A stretch of DNA of 64,000 nt. Source: Rossellomorea pakistanensis (lineage in GTDB: Bacteria > Bacillota > Bacilli > Bacillales > Bacillaceae_B). Where the stretch lies: the NCBI RefSeq assembly GCF_016908495.1, contig NZ_JAFBDZ010000004.1, forward strand, positions 124,001 to 188,000, read 5' to 3'. The notes beneath the pieces are model-generated. The model worked only from the letters and a program-made list of their open reading frames with translations. It ran no database searches and was not told the origin of the DNA. A program made the translations under genes and the position numbers. Shown piece after piece: positions 25,844 to 35,200 of the stretch (the first letter of the stretch is position 1; each line of letters opens with the position of its first letter).

Positions 25844-26969
25844 AGAAGTTGTTTTGCATACCATAAACGTTTCTTTAAAAGCTCCTTTCACCACAAGCTT
25901 TGGAACGATACACACAAAAGATGTATGCGTTGTTGAAGTAATCGATGAATCAGGTATCTCAGGTTGGGGTGAAACCGTTACGAGCGATGAACCTTACTAT
26001 AATGAAGAAACAACCCATACAGCCATTTATATTTTGAAGGATTTCCTCATTCCACGAATAATAAAAAAAGAGATTACTCACCCTAAAGAGATTTACAGCA
26101 TGTTTTCCTTTGTACGGAGAAACCAAATAGCAAAAGCCGCATTAGAAACGGCGATGTGGGATGTATATGCTAAAAAAAATGGAAAGCCATTATACGCAGT
26201 CCTTGGCGGGGAAAAGAAAAAGATTGCGGTAGGCAAAAGCATTGGAATCCAAGAGACACCTGACCATTTAGTAGATAAAGTAGGACAATACATCGATGAG
26301 GGATTCCAAAAAATCAAGGTGAAAATTGCCCCAGGAGCAGACCTTGACTATATAAGTGCAATACGCGAATCGTACCCTAATATTCCACTCATGGCTGACG
26401 CTAATTCTGCATACACCTTAGATCATGTCGATCATCTAAAAGAATTAGATAAATATCAGCTTATGATGATTGAACAGCCCTTAGCACATGATGATATTAT
26501 AGATCATGCTATCCTCCAAAAAGCGCTCAGAACACCGATTTGCCTAGATGAAAGTATACATAGTTATGATGACGCCCGGAAGGCAATAAAACTTGGAAGT
26601 TGCCAAATCATCAACATTAAAATCGGGCGAGTCGGTGGTCTTCAAGAAGCTATTAGGATCCATAATTTATGCAAAGATCATAATATTCCTGTCTGGTGTG
26701 GCGGCATGCTTGAAACTGGAATCGGTCGAGCACATAACTTACACATGACAACACTTGAGAATTTCACACTTCCCGGAGATACTGCCCCTTCTTCACATTA
26801 CTGGGAAGAAGATATTGTCAAACCGGAAATCACCATGAATAATGGGTATATACAAGTACCCGATGGTTTAGGGATAGGCTTTAAAATACACAAAGGCAAA
26901 ATCGATAAAGTATCCATTCAGACAGAACGAATCGATTCAGAGAAATCACCGCACCCAATACCACATTAG
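25824..26969 (+). CDS. Enolase-superfamily N-succinylamino acid racemase / o-succinylbenzoate synthase (MenC-like)
   Basis: 381 residues with the whole active site visible: K165 and K167 in KIKVKIAPG, metal ligands D192 (ADAN), E217 (IEQP) and D242 (LDES), and K266 in NIKIGRVGG on the other face. WCGGMLETGIGRAHN is typical of the MenC/NSAR subgroup. Members make o-succinylbenzoate for menaquinone, racemise N-succinyl amino acids, or do both. No men genes lie nearby, but an amidohydrolase precedes it, so racemase is the better call. AAAAGGAG lies before the ATG. The N-succinyltransferase that completes the known pathway is absent. Confidence 0.87.
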   Translation: MKSITIKEVVLHTINVSLKAPFTTSFGTIHTKDVCVVEVIDESGISGWGETVTSDEPYYNEETTHTAIYILKDFLIPRIIKKEITHPKEIYSMFSFVRRNQIAKAALETAMWDVYAKKNGKPLYAVLGGEKKKIAVGKSIGIQETPDHLVDKVGQYIDEGFQKIKVKIAPGADLDYISAIRESYPNIPLMADANSAYTLDHVDHLKELDKYQLMMIEQPLAHDDIIDHAILQKALRTPICLDESIHSYDDARKAIKLGSCQIINIKIGRVGGLQEAIRIHNLCKDHNIPVWCGGMLETGIGRAHNLHMTTLENFTLPGDTAPSSHYWEEDIVKPEITMNNGYIQVPDGLGIGFKIHKGKIDKVSIQTERIDSEKSPHPIPH

Positions 26970-27083
26970 GAACTACATTAAAGAGGAACAATTGAAAATT
27001 ATTGATATAACTCCCAAACGTTCTTTTTAAAATGACTGTTTTTTATTTGGAATCTCCTGTTTAGAAGAAACATATTCAATAAG

Positions 27084-27116
27084 AATCAGCGTCTGTTAAA
27101 GACCCTGATTTTTTTT
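27084..27116 (+). terminator. Terminator of the RpiR-M20-racemase operon
   Basis: AATCAG-C-GTCT, a 5-base loop, AGAC-C-CTGATT and eight T: a strong intrinsic terminator 115 bp after the racemase stop. Confidence 0.9.
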
Positions 27117-27272
27117 ACTCTGCCAAATTAATAGACGGAGGGGTCCTGAGAGTTTAATCTAATAGTAAATTTTAACATTACTTATTAGGATTTTAAAAAA
27201 AAACGAGAGTTTAACACTATTTCAAGATGATCAGTCAAAATAATCGTTGACTTTGTTAAGACAAAAAACTAT

Positions 27273-27301
27273 TTGACAATAACATTATTCAGTGATAAAA
27301 A
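27273..27301 (+). promoter_or_regulatory. Sigma-A promoter of the attenuated MFS gene
   Basis: TTGACA (27273-27278), a 17-base spacer, TAAAAA (27296-27301). Transcription would begin near 27308, just before the PyrR-type leader. Confidence 0.65.
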
Positions 27302-27320
27302 TTAGAAGAGACATTTATAC

Positions 27321-27445
27321 AGTCCTTTAACTCAGTCCCGTGAGGTTGAGAAGGAAGCGGAATTAAAACATAGTATGTATCCATTACCTATGGTACTGCT
27401 ATGTTTTTATGAGCCTTCTCGTCCTATTTGGCGAGAAGGCTTTTT
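27321..27445 (+). ncRNA. PyrR-binding pyrimidine attenuator leader
   Basis: 27334-27347 reads AGTCCCGTGAGGTT, a perfect match to the PyrR binding consensus ARUCCNGNGAGGYU. It sits in a hairpin closed by TCCTT (27323-27327) and AAGGA (27351-27355), the anti-antiterminator. GAGAAGG (27348-27354) can instead pair with CCTTCTC (27414-27420) around an internal hairpin (AAAACATAG with CTATGTTTT), the antiterminator. The terminator is AGCCTTCTCG (27412-27421) with CGAGAAGGCT (27432-27441) and T5. The three exclusive folds are those of pyr operon leaders: UMP-loaded PyrR should favour termination. The pyrR gene is not in the window. Confidence 0.88.
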
Positions 27446-27493
27446 CATTATTCTTCCAAAGTGACTGTGAAGATATTTCGAGGAGGAATAATC

Positions 27494-28792
27494 ATGAGTA
27501 CAACTTATCAATCATCAGATGATTTAGTGGAATCTAAGTCAAAACGCTATAAAACATTATTTGGTTCAGTTCTCGGCTATGCTGCTGAGGGATTGGATAT
27601 GCTGCTTTTATCATTTGTATTAGTTTACATTATTAATGAATTTCAGCTATCTCCTGTCGAGGGAGGGAATCTTACCCTAGCCACAACCATCGGAATGCTC
27701 ATCGGGTCCTATCTATTTGGATTTATTGCCGATCTTTTCGGAAGGATTCGTACAATGGCGTTTACCATTCTCTTGTTCTCCTTAGCTACTGCCCTTATCT
27801 ATTTTGCAACGGATTACTGGCAGCTGTTAATTCTTCGCTTCCTGGTCGGAATGGGAGTGGGAGGAGAATTTGGGATCGGAATGGCGATTGTGACAGAAAC
27901 CTGGTCGAAAAATATGAGAGCAAAGGCCACTTCAATGGTTGCATTAGGCTGGCAATTTGGAGTATTGATTGCTTCCGTTCTTCCTGCTCTCATCGTTCCC
28001 CATTTCGGGTGGAGAGCCGTCTTCTTATTTGGATTAATTCCAGCCTTACTCGCGATATTTGTTCGTAAAAGCTTAAGTGAACCAAAGATTTGGGAACAAA
28101 AACAGAATTACAAAAAAGCATTAATCCAAAAGGATAAAATGGGGACCTTGACGAATGAAGAAAAAACTCAGTTAGAAAGCATGAGAAAATTCCCTCTCCG
28201 AAAGCTTTTTGCCAATAAATCTGTAACGATTACGACGATTGGTTTAATCATCATGTCCTTTATTCAAAACTTCGGCTATTATGGAATTTTCACTTGGATG
28301 CCAACCATCTTAGCAGATAAGTATGACTATTCAATGGCAAAAGCAAGCGGTTGGATGTTAATTTCCACTATTGGAATGTTGATCGGTATCGCCACATTTG
28401 GAATTTTAGCCGACAAAATCGGCCGCCGAAAAACATTTACTCTCTACTACATTAGTGGGACGATCTATTGCTTAATCTACTTCTTCCTGTTCAAAGACCC
28501 AACATTATTACTATGGGGCAGTGCCTTACTTGGCTTCTTCGCAAACGGAATGATGGGTGGATTCGGTGCCATTTTAGCTGAGAATTACCCCGCCGAAGCA
28601 CGATCCACTGCCGAAAACTTCATTTTCGGAACAGGTCGAGGATTAGCTGGCTTTGGCCCAGTCATCATTGGACTACTAGCTACTGGAGGCAATTTATTTG
28701 GAGCACTTTCTCTAATCTTTATTATTTATCCAATTGGGCTCATCACCATGCTGATTTGTGTTCCAGAAACAAAAGGGAAAGTATTGGACTAA
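27494..28792 (+). CDS. MFS transporter under PyrR-type attenuation
   Basis: 432 residues with 12 membrane segments. The 2-3 loop signature reads GFIADLFGRIRTM and its counterpart after helix 8 is GILADKIGRRKTF. The acidic/organic-acid type helix 1 motif GYAAEGLDMLLLSF (about 27-40) and GMGVGGEFGIGMAI place it near the aromatic-acid/SV2-like metabolite:proton symporters. The frame continues upstream to 27428, but ATG 27494 has AGGAGG 7 bases before it. The PyrR leader ends 49 bp earlier, so expression should fall when UMP is plentiful. That points to a pyrimidine-related acid such as orotate or a ureido acid as substrate, which is inference. Confidence 0.87.
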   Translation: MSTTYQSSDDLVESKSKRYKTLFGSVLGYAAEGLDMLLLSFVLVYIINEFQLSPVEGGNLTLATTIGMLIGSYLFGFIADLFGRIRTMAFTILLFSLATALIYFATDYWQLLILRFLVGMGVGGEFGIGMAIVTETWSKNMRAKATSMVALGWQFGVLIASVLPALIVPHFGWRAVFLFGLIPALLAIFVRKSLSEPKIWEQKQNYKKALIQKDKMGTLTNEEKTQLESMRKFPLRKLFANKSVTITTIGLIIMSFIQNFGYYGIFTWMPTILADKYDYSMAKASGWMLISTIGMLIGIATFGILADKIGRRKTFTLYYISGTIYCLIYFFLFKDPTLLLWGSALLGFFANGMMGGFGAILAENYPAEARSTAENFIFGTGRGLAGFGPVIIGLLATGGNLFGALSLIFIIYPIGLITMLICVPETKGKVLD

Positions 28793-28803
28793 AAAAATGA
28801 AGC

Positions 28804-28833
28804 GGGGCTGTCTTAAAAGGAGCCTGGAATCAC
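28804..28833 (+). repeat. Dispersed repeat, copy 1
   Basis: GGGGCTGTCTTAAAAGG followed by AGCCTGGAATCAC. Related copies lie at 51501-51530, 58659-58690 and 61651-61680 (inverted). The consensus is about GGGGCTGTCCCAWWAGGATT then CTGGAACCAC. All are intergenic, close to gene ends. It may be the end of a decayed mobile element or MITE. Confidence 0.55.
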
Positions 28834-28837
28834 TATG

Positions 28838-28880
28838 AAAAAGAACCACATCATTCCCTGGAATGATTGTGGTTCTTTTT
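28838..28880. terminator. Bidirectional terminator after the MFS gene
   Basis: About 20 base pairs (AAAAAGAACCACA core and its complement) with one bulged base and a 2-base loop, T5 on both strands, between the MFS gene (+) and the I9-like lipoprotein gene (-). Confidence 0.88.
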
Positions 28881-28889
28881 CATTCTCTC

Positions 28890-29396
28890 CTATAATTGTT
28901 CTGTTGGCTGTGTGGGCGGATCTAGCTGGATATCTTCGTTTGCGTAAATTTTTTGAATGACAGTAGAACTTGTCAAGTGATGGATTTCATTGGCTGGCAT
29001 TTTCATTGATACTCCATTAAAGGCAGTCTTATATCGATGCGTTATCTGATAGGGAACCTGATTTTCTTCTAAGGTTGTTCGGATCTCCTCTTGAAATTTC
29101 CGGTGACTATTTTCCACCTGCCGCACAGCTTCTTCAAATGTCAGGTCAATCCCCTTCTTTTCGGCTTCCAACACAGCTATCTTCGCAGGCTGGGTAGTAA
29201 AATGAATGACAATAGAAATCGTTTGACTGCTTGAAAGATCAATGGCTGGATCTATTTCAACAGAAGAATCCATTGTTTCTTCACCTCCCCTTTCTTCTAG
29301 AGGATAGGTATTATCTCCTTTACTAGCCTGACATCCACTTACGGCCATGACTAAGACGATTAAAAGGGCTCTACAGTAGCACTTCTTCAAAAACAT
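28890..29396 (-). CDS. Lipoprotein with a stand-alone subtilisin-propeptide-like (inhibitor I9) domain
   Basis: 168 residues. A lipoprotein signal ends VMAVSGC with C22. After an acidic linker, residues about 58-160 align with the propeptide of the 1384-residue S8 protease at 32201-36355. ISIVIHFTTQPAKIAVLEAE matches ISVIVEFKDKPEKTAMLEAE, YKTAFNGVSMKMPANE matches YKHAFNGVAMTIPANK, and both end in DPP or EPP. No protease domain follows. Free I9 domains usually inhibit, and some help fold, subtilases. It is third after sipW and the TasA-like gene, beyond a terminator hairpin, with its own AAAGGAG. It may restrain an extracellular subtilase at the membrane. Confidence 0.85.
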   Translation of the reverse strand: MFLKKCYCRALLIVLVMAVSGCQASKGDNTYPLEERGGEETMDSSVEIDPAIDLSSSQTISIVIHFTTQPAKIAVLEAEKKGIDLTFEEAVRQVENSHRKFQEEIRTTLEENQVPYQITHRYKTAFNGVSMKMPANEIHHLTSSTVIQKIYANEDIQLDPPTQPTEQL

Positions 29397-29423
29397 TGCA
29401 TCTCCTTTATTTTGTGAGTAAAT

Positions 29424-29463
29424 AAAGACAACCTATCAGGATCGTCTCCAATAGATTGTCTTT
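29424..29463 (-). terminator. Terminator after the TasA/CalY-like gene
   Basis: AAAGACAATCTAT and ATAGGTTGTCTTT pair on the minus strand with a 14-base loop, followed by ATTT. It lies before the I9 lipoprotein gene and probably lowers its expression relative to the fibre gene. Confidence 0.7.
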
Positions 29464-29503
29464 TCAAACGTTTTTTCATGAAGGTACTTTCAGAGCGAGC
29501 TAA

Positions 29504-30217
29504 TTAATATTTTGCTCCATCATCCATTTGTTTTGCCTGAATATTCAGGTTTGAAGTATACTTAACTCCTTGATATTCGTTCCCTGCTTTATGATCCAAT
29601 TTAATAGCGAAAGAAAGGTCGATATATTGGTCATCGTTTAATTGCCAGAACTCATTCTTCTCCCCTTCTTTTGAACCTTCACCTAATACCATCTTCGCTT
29701 TTCCGTTACTGCTTTTTGCAGCTGGTTGGATTCCTTCTTCCTCTACAAACCCAACAACCATTTCAACTCCAGGAGCAATCTTCTTAGATGCTGTCATGGC
29801 TTCATTTGTTGGACCATTGAATAGCTGATCCAGATAGATTCTTGATTCTTCCAGGATGTCTTCTGTCATTTCTTCTCCTGCAGAGAACTTATACGCAATA
29901 TACCCCACTTTATAAGCAGCCAGTGAAACATCAGCATCTACAGAATGGTTGTAAGCAGCTTTTAAATAAGCATCCATATCCCCTGTGTTTTCAATTGTTA
30001 ACCACTCACCATAAACTAATTGGGATGGAGCAAAACCCGTTTGGTCGACGATCATTGTCTCTATGTCTTGTCCGTTATTGATTTCTAATGTACCGTTTGT
30101 AATCTGACCCGTAGCATTCGTCTCGGATGTAAACCAAGAATATGTACCGAAACTTGCTGACACAACAATCGTTCCTACCAGTGCACTGCCTAAGAAAGCA
30201 TTTTTCAATTTAAACAT
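29504..30217 (-). CDS. TasA/camelysin (CalY) family protein
   Basis: 237 residues. A SipW-type signal peptide (MFKLKNAFLGSALVGTIVVSASFGTYSWF) is followed by FTSETNATGQITNGTLEIN, the conserved start of the mature TasA/CalY fold, and ends with a conserved DLSFAIKLD strand region. TasA forms the amyloid-like fibres of the Bacillus biofilm matrix; CalY/camelysin is a related surface protein. The gene follows sipW by 18 bp, the same order as sipW-tasA in Bacillus. TapA is not seen. I cannot choose between TasA and CalY from sequence alone. Confidence 0.88.
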   Translation of the reverse strand: MFKLKNAFLGSALVGTIVVSASFGTYSWFTSETNATGQITNGTLEINNGQDIETMIVDQTGFAPSQLVYGEWLTIENTGDMDAYLKAAYNHSVDADVSLAAYKVGYIAYKFSAGEEMTEDILEESRIYLDQLFNGPTNEAMTASKKIAPGVEMVVGFVEEEGIQPAAKSSNGKAKMVLGEGSKEGEKNEFWQLNDDQYIDLSFAIKLDHKAGNEYQGVKYTSNLNIQAKQMDDGAKY

Positions 30218-30235
30218 TTGTATCCCCCATATTCA

Positions 30236-30778
30236 TTATGATTTTGTAAACTTCTCTTGCTTCTGCTTTGGCTTCATTTTTTCATAAACCGTTAAACAAA
30301 CATAACCTGTTAAAGGGAGAGCAATGAATAGCAGGAAGCCCATCGGACCTTTCGTATAGTGAGCAAGAAAGCCCAGGTTTGGAATATGAAATATCTCTTT
30401 TCCTACTATTTCACTTACTGTCGTGATTTCTTCATCCATCGCATTGTTGTTATCACCTTTTGTATAAAAATGCTTCTCTCCATCTTCTTCAACGATGGCA
30501 GTGATTCTATGAGTGATCAGTTTTTTCTCTTCATTGTAAAAGGAGATGATGTCACCTTTCCTAAGATCCCCTGTTTCAACCTCTCGAGTAATAATGACAT
30601 CCCCTGCCTCAAAGATAGGAGCCATACTATTCGATAACACAGTCAGGGGCTTGATCCCAAAAACGGTTAGTGGTTTATTGCTGTTCAGGCTTACGAAAAT
30701 GGAAAATATGATGATCATGATAAATAAAATGATTGCAATCAGGACTACTTTTTTTAAAAATGATATAATCTGTTCCAT
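30236..30778 (-). CDS. sipW: Signal peptidase I, SipW (ER-type)
   Basis: 180 residues: one N-terminal membrane helix (about 9-30), a C-terminal helix (about 145-165) and the catalytic core. S51 in VLSNSMAPIF is the nucleophile, and H90 in LITHRITAI replaces the bacterial lysine, the mark of ER-type signal peptidases; D109 lies in TKGDN. SipW processes TasA and TapA. It is first in the operon, directly before its likely substrate. Confidence 0.93.
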   Translation of the reverse strand: MEQIISFLKKVVLIAIILFIMIIIFSIFVSLNSNKPLTVFGIKPLTVLSNSMAPIFEAGDVIITREVETGDLRKGDIISFYNEEKKLITHRITAIVEEDGEKHFYTKGDNNNAMDEEITTVSEIVGKEIFHIPNLGFLAHYTKGPMGFLLFIALPLTGYVCLTVYEKMKPKQKQEKFTKS

Positions 30779-31095
30779 CCCTCATCCTCTAGTCTAAGTT
30801 GTTAAATGTATAAATTACCTAAATAAAAAAGAAGTTTACATTTTTGATCAGAATTAAATCAAGATTCTGATATCTACTTACATTATTGCATAAGTCTGAC
30901 AGTTGGTGTATTGGGGGATTTAGCCTCTGAACATTCAGGATTTATGTACTAAAAAAACGTGGATATAAGGTGTAAGAAGTCTGTAAAAGGAAAAGAGGAA
31001 GGTTGAAATGTGATAAAATAACCAATCTATAATACCTATGTCAATGCCCCAATTTTGTCTAATTGAGATGTTTTATGTCAGTTTTTGCCCCCGTT
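30779..31095. other. Intergenic sequence upstream of sipW
   Basis: AT-rich, holding the unidentified sipW promoter. I see no gene and no clear operator; the next recognisable sequence is the decayed protease fragment from 31096. Confidence 0.4.
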
Positions 31096-31419
31096 CTACC
31101 AGCTGATTGGCATGGGAATATCCGTTGTGACTGCAGGAATTGTTCGCTAATGAATGTGTAAATTCGCATAAGACGGATGTTCATCAGGCGGAATTACAAT
31201 AAGGGCGACGGCTCATTTTCTGCTGCGTCACGTTGAAGGGGTGAAAAGGTAGAAGATCTTGCAGGCTTTACGACTGCGATTTTTCCTTCTAAGTCTAAAG
31301 CTCCCAAAGCCTTCTCCAGCGAAAACAAGCTCGTATTCCTTATCTGCCTTCAAAGTGTCAATAAGCTTTTTAGAGCTTGCTTGAAATTGATACCCCAGCA
31401 TGCTTCCATTGTTTAGCTG
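31096..31419 (-). pseudogene. Decayed S8 protease remnant, PA-domain region
   Basis: Minus-strand translation gives YQFQASSKKLIDTLKADKEYELVFAGEGFG. A frame change then leads to LDLEGKIAVVKPARSS, and a second frame change with stop codons to AVALIVIPPDEHPSYANLH and TIPAVTTDIP. These read like the protease-associated insert of Vpr-type subtilases. Three frames and internal stops show decay. It lies downstream, in coding direction, of the fragment at 31577-31800, in the expected order of one former gene. Confidence 0.6.
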
Positions 31420-31512
31420 AAGGGAATCTAAGAGACATGTGAGAAAAGTATTTAATATTTAAATGTGCAAATAGTCTCATGATCATATAGATCATACTGG
31501 ATACTTCCAATG

Positions 31513-31554
31513 ATAAAAAAAAGAGTGTTTAAGGAATTTCCCCCTTAACACTCT
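31513..31554 (-). terminator. Terminator hairpin inside the decayed protease locus
   Basis: On the minus strand AGAGTGTTAAGG pairs with CCTTAAACACTCT (one bulge), followed by eight T. It probably ended the gene whose fragment precedes it, or a rearranged version of it. Confidence 0.8.
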
Positions 31555-31576
31555 AACGGATTCGTATGATATTGCC

Positions 31577-31800
31577 TCAATTTTTTAGTTCCGTGTATGT
31601 AAAATAACTAAAACCACCTGTATTGTATTCAGCCTCTCCGCAATCTTTCCAGTTTTTATAGGTTGTCTCATTATCAACAAAATCGTATCCGCTTTTAAAG
31701 AAATCTTTTAAATCTGGATAGTTATAGTCAACACCTGTATCAATAACCCCTACTTTCACACCTTCTCCTGAAATATTCTCTTGTTTAACATCCTTGCTGT
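31577..31800 (-). pseudogene. Truncated S8 protease fragment with the catalytic Asp region
   Basis: Translation runs DVKQENISGEGVKVGVIDTG then VDYNYPDLKDFFKSGYDFVDN, closely matching residues about 212-250 of the intact protease at 32201-36355 (GFTGEGVKVGILDTGIDYNHPDLKDAYKGGYDFVDN). It breaks off after about 75 codons, before the catalytic His. No start codon with a ribosome binding site and no propeptide precede it. A paralogous protease gene was evidently lost here. Confidence 0.8.
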
Positions 31801-32156
31801 TACAATGAAATCAAGGTCATTCATAAGTAAAAATATCTACTTCAAAACCATTGATATGTTATCAGTCGATGATGATGAAGCTAAAACTGTTTAGTAGATT
31901 TTGAAGATACCAGACTACTATACATGTAAGAGGAACCTTCCCCCTTGCAATCAGGAAAATAGAACCTGGAAAGTATACTTGTTTCTACAATCTATCATCC
32001 TCTGATTCCGCTACACATATCCTATAACCATTATATTAAATTCGGGTAAAAGGATCTGATAAATCGAATATTCACCTATTTACCCAATCAAATGGTATTC
32101 TTTCTTTTTACTTCTATATTTAATAAGTCGTTATTCTGCCAAAAAGATTTTTTTTA
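31801..32156. other. Intergenic sequence between the protease remnant and the intact S8 gene
   Basis: About 350 bp of AT-rich sequence without a credible gene. It may contain further eroded parts of the lost protease 5' end, but I could not align any. Confidence 0.35.
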
Positions 32157-32188
32157 CCTAAAAAAGCAACGGCACTTATTCCGTTGCT
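32157..32188 (-). terminator. Terminator of the S8 protease gene
   Basis: AGCAACGG with CCGTTGCT, an 8-base loop, then a T-rich run on the minus strand, 13 bp after the stop. Confidence 0.88.
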
Positions 32189-32200
32189 TCCGTTTTTACC

Positions 32201-35200
32201 TTACTGTATACTTAATTCCTTCAACACACTCTCTAATGTTTGTCCTTTATATGTTTTCACAGGGTCTGGAGACTGATCCATCCAAGGATTTTGCATTAAA
32301 TAATTATTGATGACATATTGCATATCCTTTGTGTCTACGACTCCATCGAAGTTAATATCCGTTTCGCGTTTGTCTGTGTTCCAATTCGATTGAATAGAAA
32401 GTGCGTCTTTCACATCGATTACATTATCCTGGTTCACATCTCCCGCAGGTGCAGGTTCAGGAAAGATTGCTTTTGCATAAGGTTTCACTTCACCATTTTC
32501 TTTCAACCCGACTGTAAAAGTTTTCTTCACCTTGAAATGTCCCGGCATCTCTACCTCTACTGTGAATGGTTTATCCGTTAGTGGTAATTTAGCTAAGAAG
32601 AAAGCAGTAGTCGTATAACTATCGATCCCAAAACCGTTTGGATATTCTTTTCCTGCTTCATCTGTTACTTTTACTTTTGCGCCTGCTTTTACATAATCAT
32701 ATTGTGCTAATGGCTCACTCGGTACCCAAGGATTCTTAAATGCTTCCGGAAATACATGCGATTTCAAAATGGAGTACGTCCGCTCCACATGATAAGGGAT
32801 ACTAATACCAGTGGCGGATTTCATCGTATCATCTGTATTGGTGTACGATACATCGAATTGTTTAAAACCTAGATCCCCCGCGTTAGAATCCTCATTTACT
32901 TTGTATGTGATATCTACCATTGGGACCTTTCCTGAGACCCCTGTTTGCGCCGCATCACCGGTCAACGTCGCGGTAATGTTCATTTTTATCATCTTCTGTC
33001 CGTCGATGGTTACATCCGTATTCACTGTTTGAATGTCCAGTTTCCCATTCAATGTCGCATGCGGTTTGATGCTTTTTACGTCTACGTTCGATGGATACAC
33101 AAAAGAATATACGGCTTGCTTCATGTTTGTCATATTGTTCATTGAAAGCGTAACCGTCACCGTATCGCCCGCTGTTACTTTCTTTTTATCCGGAATAGCT
33201 GTTCCATACTGAGTGCCTTGTTTCACATAATATACCTGTTTATAACTAGAATAGTTCCGCACTGTCGCCATGTTTTCTGCATACATTTTGACTGGTAGCA
33301 CTGATACACCTGGGATCAGTGAGAGCTCTGTCGAAAACTTTCCGTCAGCGTCTAATGGAACTTCGGTGCTGTATCTACCAAACTCATAAACAAATTTATT
33401 ATTGGCTTGAGACACATCCATACCGCCAGCTTTCATTTCTTCTACACCTGGATCATAAACAGAACCTGTTAATGGTACCGTTGTTTGATCCGGACTATAT
33501 TCTACTACACCAGAGTCCACGTTGAGATCGAGGGTTGGCTGGGTAACGCTATAGTAAACCGGTGCATCTGAGGTAAAGGTTTTCCCTTTATCATTTGTCC
33601 CTACCATCCTGATATTGTATAATCCTGGCTCGGTTTGTTCCTTATCATACGCGATTGGCTGATCTGGATTTCCCGTTAACGGATGGTAATAACCTTCGTT
33701 CAGCACACCTCTTAAATAATATTCAATATTTTCATCCGCACCCATTCCGTCAAATGAACCAAGAAAACCGATTTCTTTGTTCGTTTTTGGATTGACAAGG
33801 AAGAGATCCATCGAACGCATATGAGATTTTAATTGGAAGTTAAGGCCAACTGACCATCGGATACCATTATAACCAGCCTCGACAGCGGTCGTAAAAGCAG
33901 GCGGATTTACCTCAATATGATCAATACCTTCTTCCGCTGTATGAATGCCAAATGGAACACGATACGTTTCATCCGGATTTTCTTTATTTGTATACACCAC
34001 ATAGCCTTCATAATTTCCTAGTTCCGCCGTTTTCGGAACTAACATCATCACTGCGGTTTTCTTTTTCTTTCCTGCCTTCACTTTCACCGTTTCCTTTGTA
34101 TGCACGGTGACTCCGTTAGCAACCGCATCGTTGGCTACGCGGGAATAATCGTTAGGGAACCTTTTATCCAATGTTTGGAATTCGACCTTCACGTCATATG
34201 TTTTCGTTTCATTACTGTTGTTGAACAGCGTGACAGAGCGTGTATCCCTTATATGCTTTCCATCAGCAACGTGGGCGCCAAAGCTGAGGGCACCGGTCGT
34301 CTCTTTAATCGATTGGATTCCCTCATCTGCAAGAGTGGCGGCTCCTCCATCACTTGTTTCCGTCTCGTCATTTACTTGAATGTTGGTTTGAGCATGAATC
34401 GCTTTATACGGATTCACACGTCCTGCGCCTACTTCAAATACGCTATATTCTTCACTTAATGGATCCGCTGTATTCATGAGCGTTGTTTTGATCTCGGCAG
34501 GCGTCATGTCAGGGTCAGCTTGTTTTAAAAGTGCCGCAACCCCTGCAACATTTGGCGATGCCATGGATGTACCGGATAAACGTTCATACGCAAATTGATA
34601 ATTCCCGATTTGATCTTCTCCATGCATATATGACGGTACTATAGACATGACAGATACCCCTGGTGCGGTCACTTCGGGCTTAATATCATACAATACGCGG
34701 GACGGACCGCGAGAACTGAAGTCAGCTAATACGTCCCCTCCTGTCACAACTGGTTCACCCAATTTATCAAAGGAGAACGTTGCACTGCCGGAAGTTAACG
34801 CTTGCTTCATTGCGGTTCCTTGTTCTTTGCTTAAAGAGAATACAGGGATAGAGTCAAAACCTTCTCCTAAATACACATCTTCCAGTGGATAGGCGTTGTA
34901 TAATAGAAGAGCCTTCGCCCCTCCTTTTTTCGCGTTATTTATCATAGCGCGAAGATCAATATATCCGCGTGTGCCAAGGATAACTTTTCCATTCACATCT
35001 TTGTCAAGAAAAGAACCGTCACCTCCATCCACAACCGGAAAATTTTTCCCTCTTAGTTCTTCTATTTTATCGGTAAACCCTCTGGCAACCAGCTTTAAAT
35101 CCGCTGATACAGTTGTATCGGCATGAAGCGTTCCTTTAAATGTTGGAATTGTAACAGATACATCACTGGCCCCCACAGTAAGCGCCAATGGAGAAGTACC

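Noticed and set aside
27428..27493. Longer MFS start giving 22 extra residues
   Set aside because: This part overlaps the terminator of the PyrR leader; the ATG at 27494 has AGGAGG at proper distance and gives the normal N-terminus.
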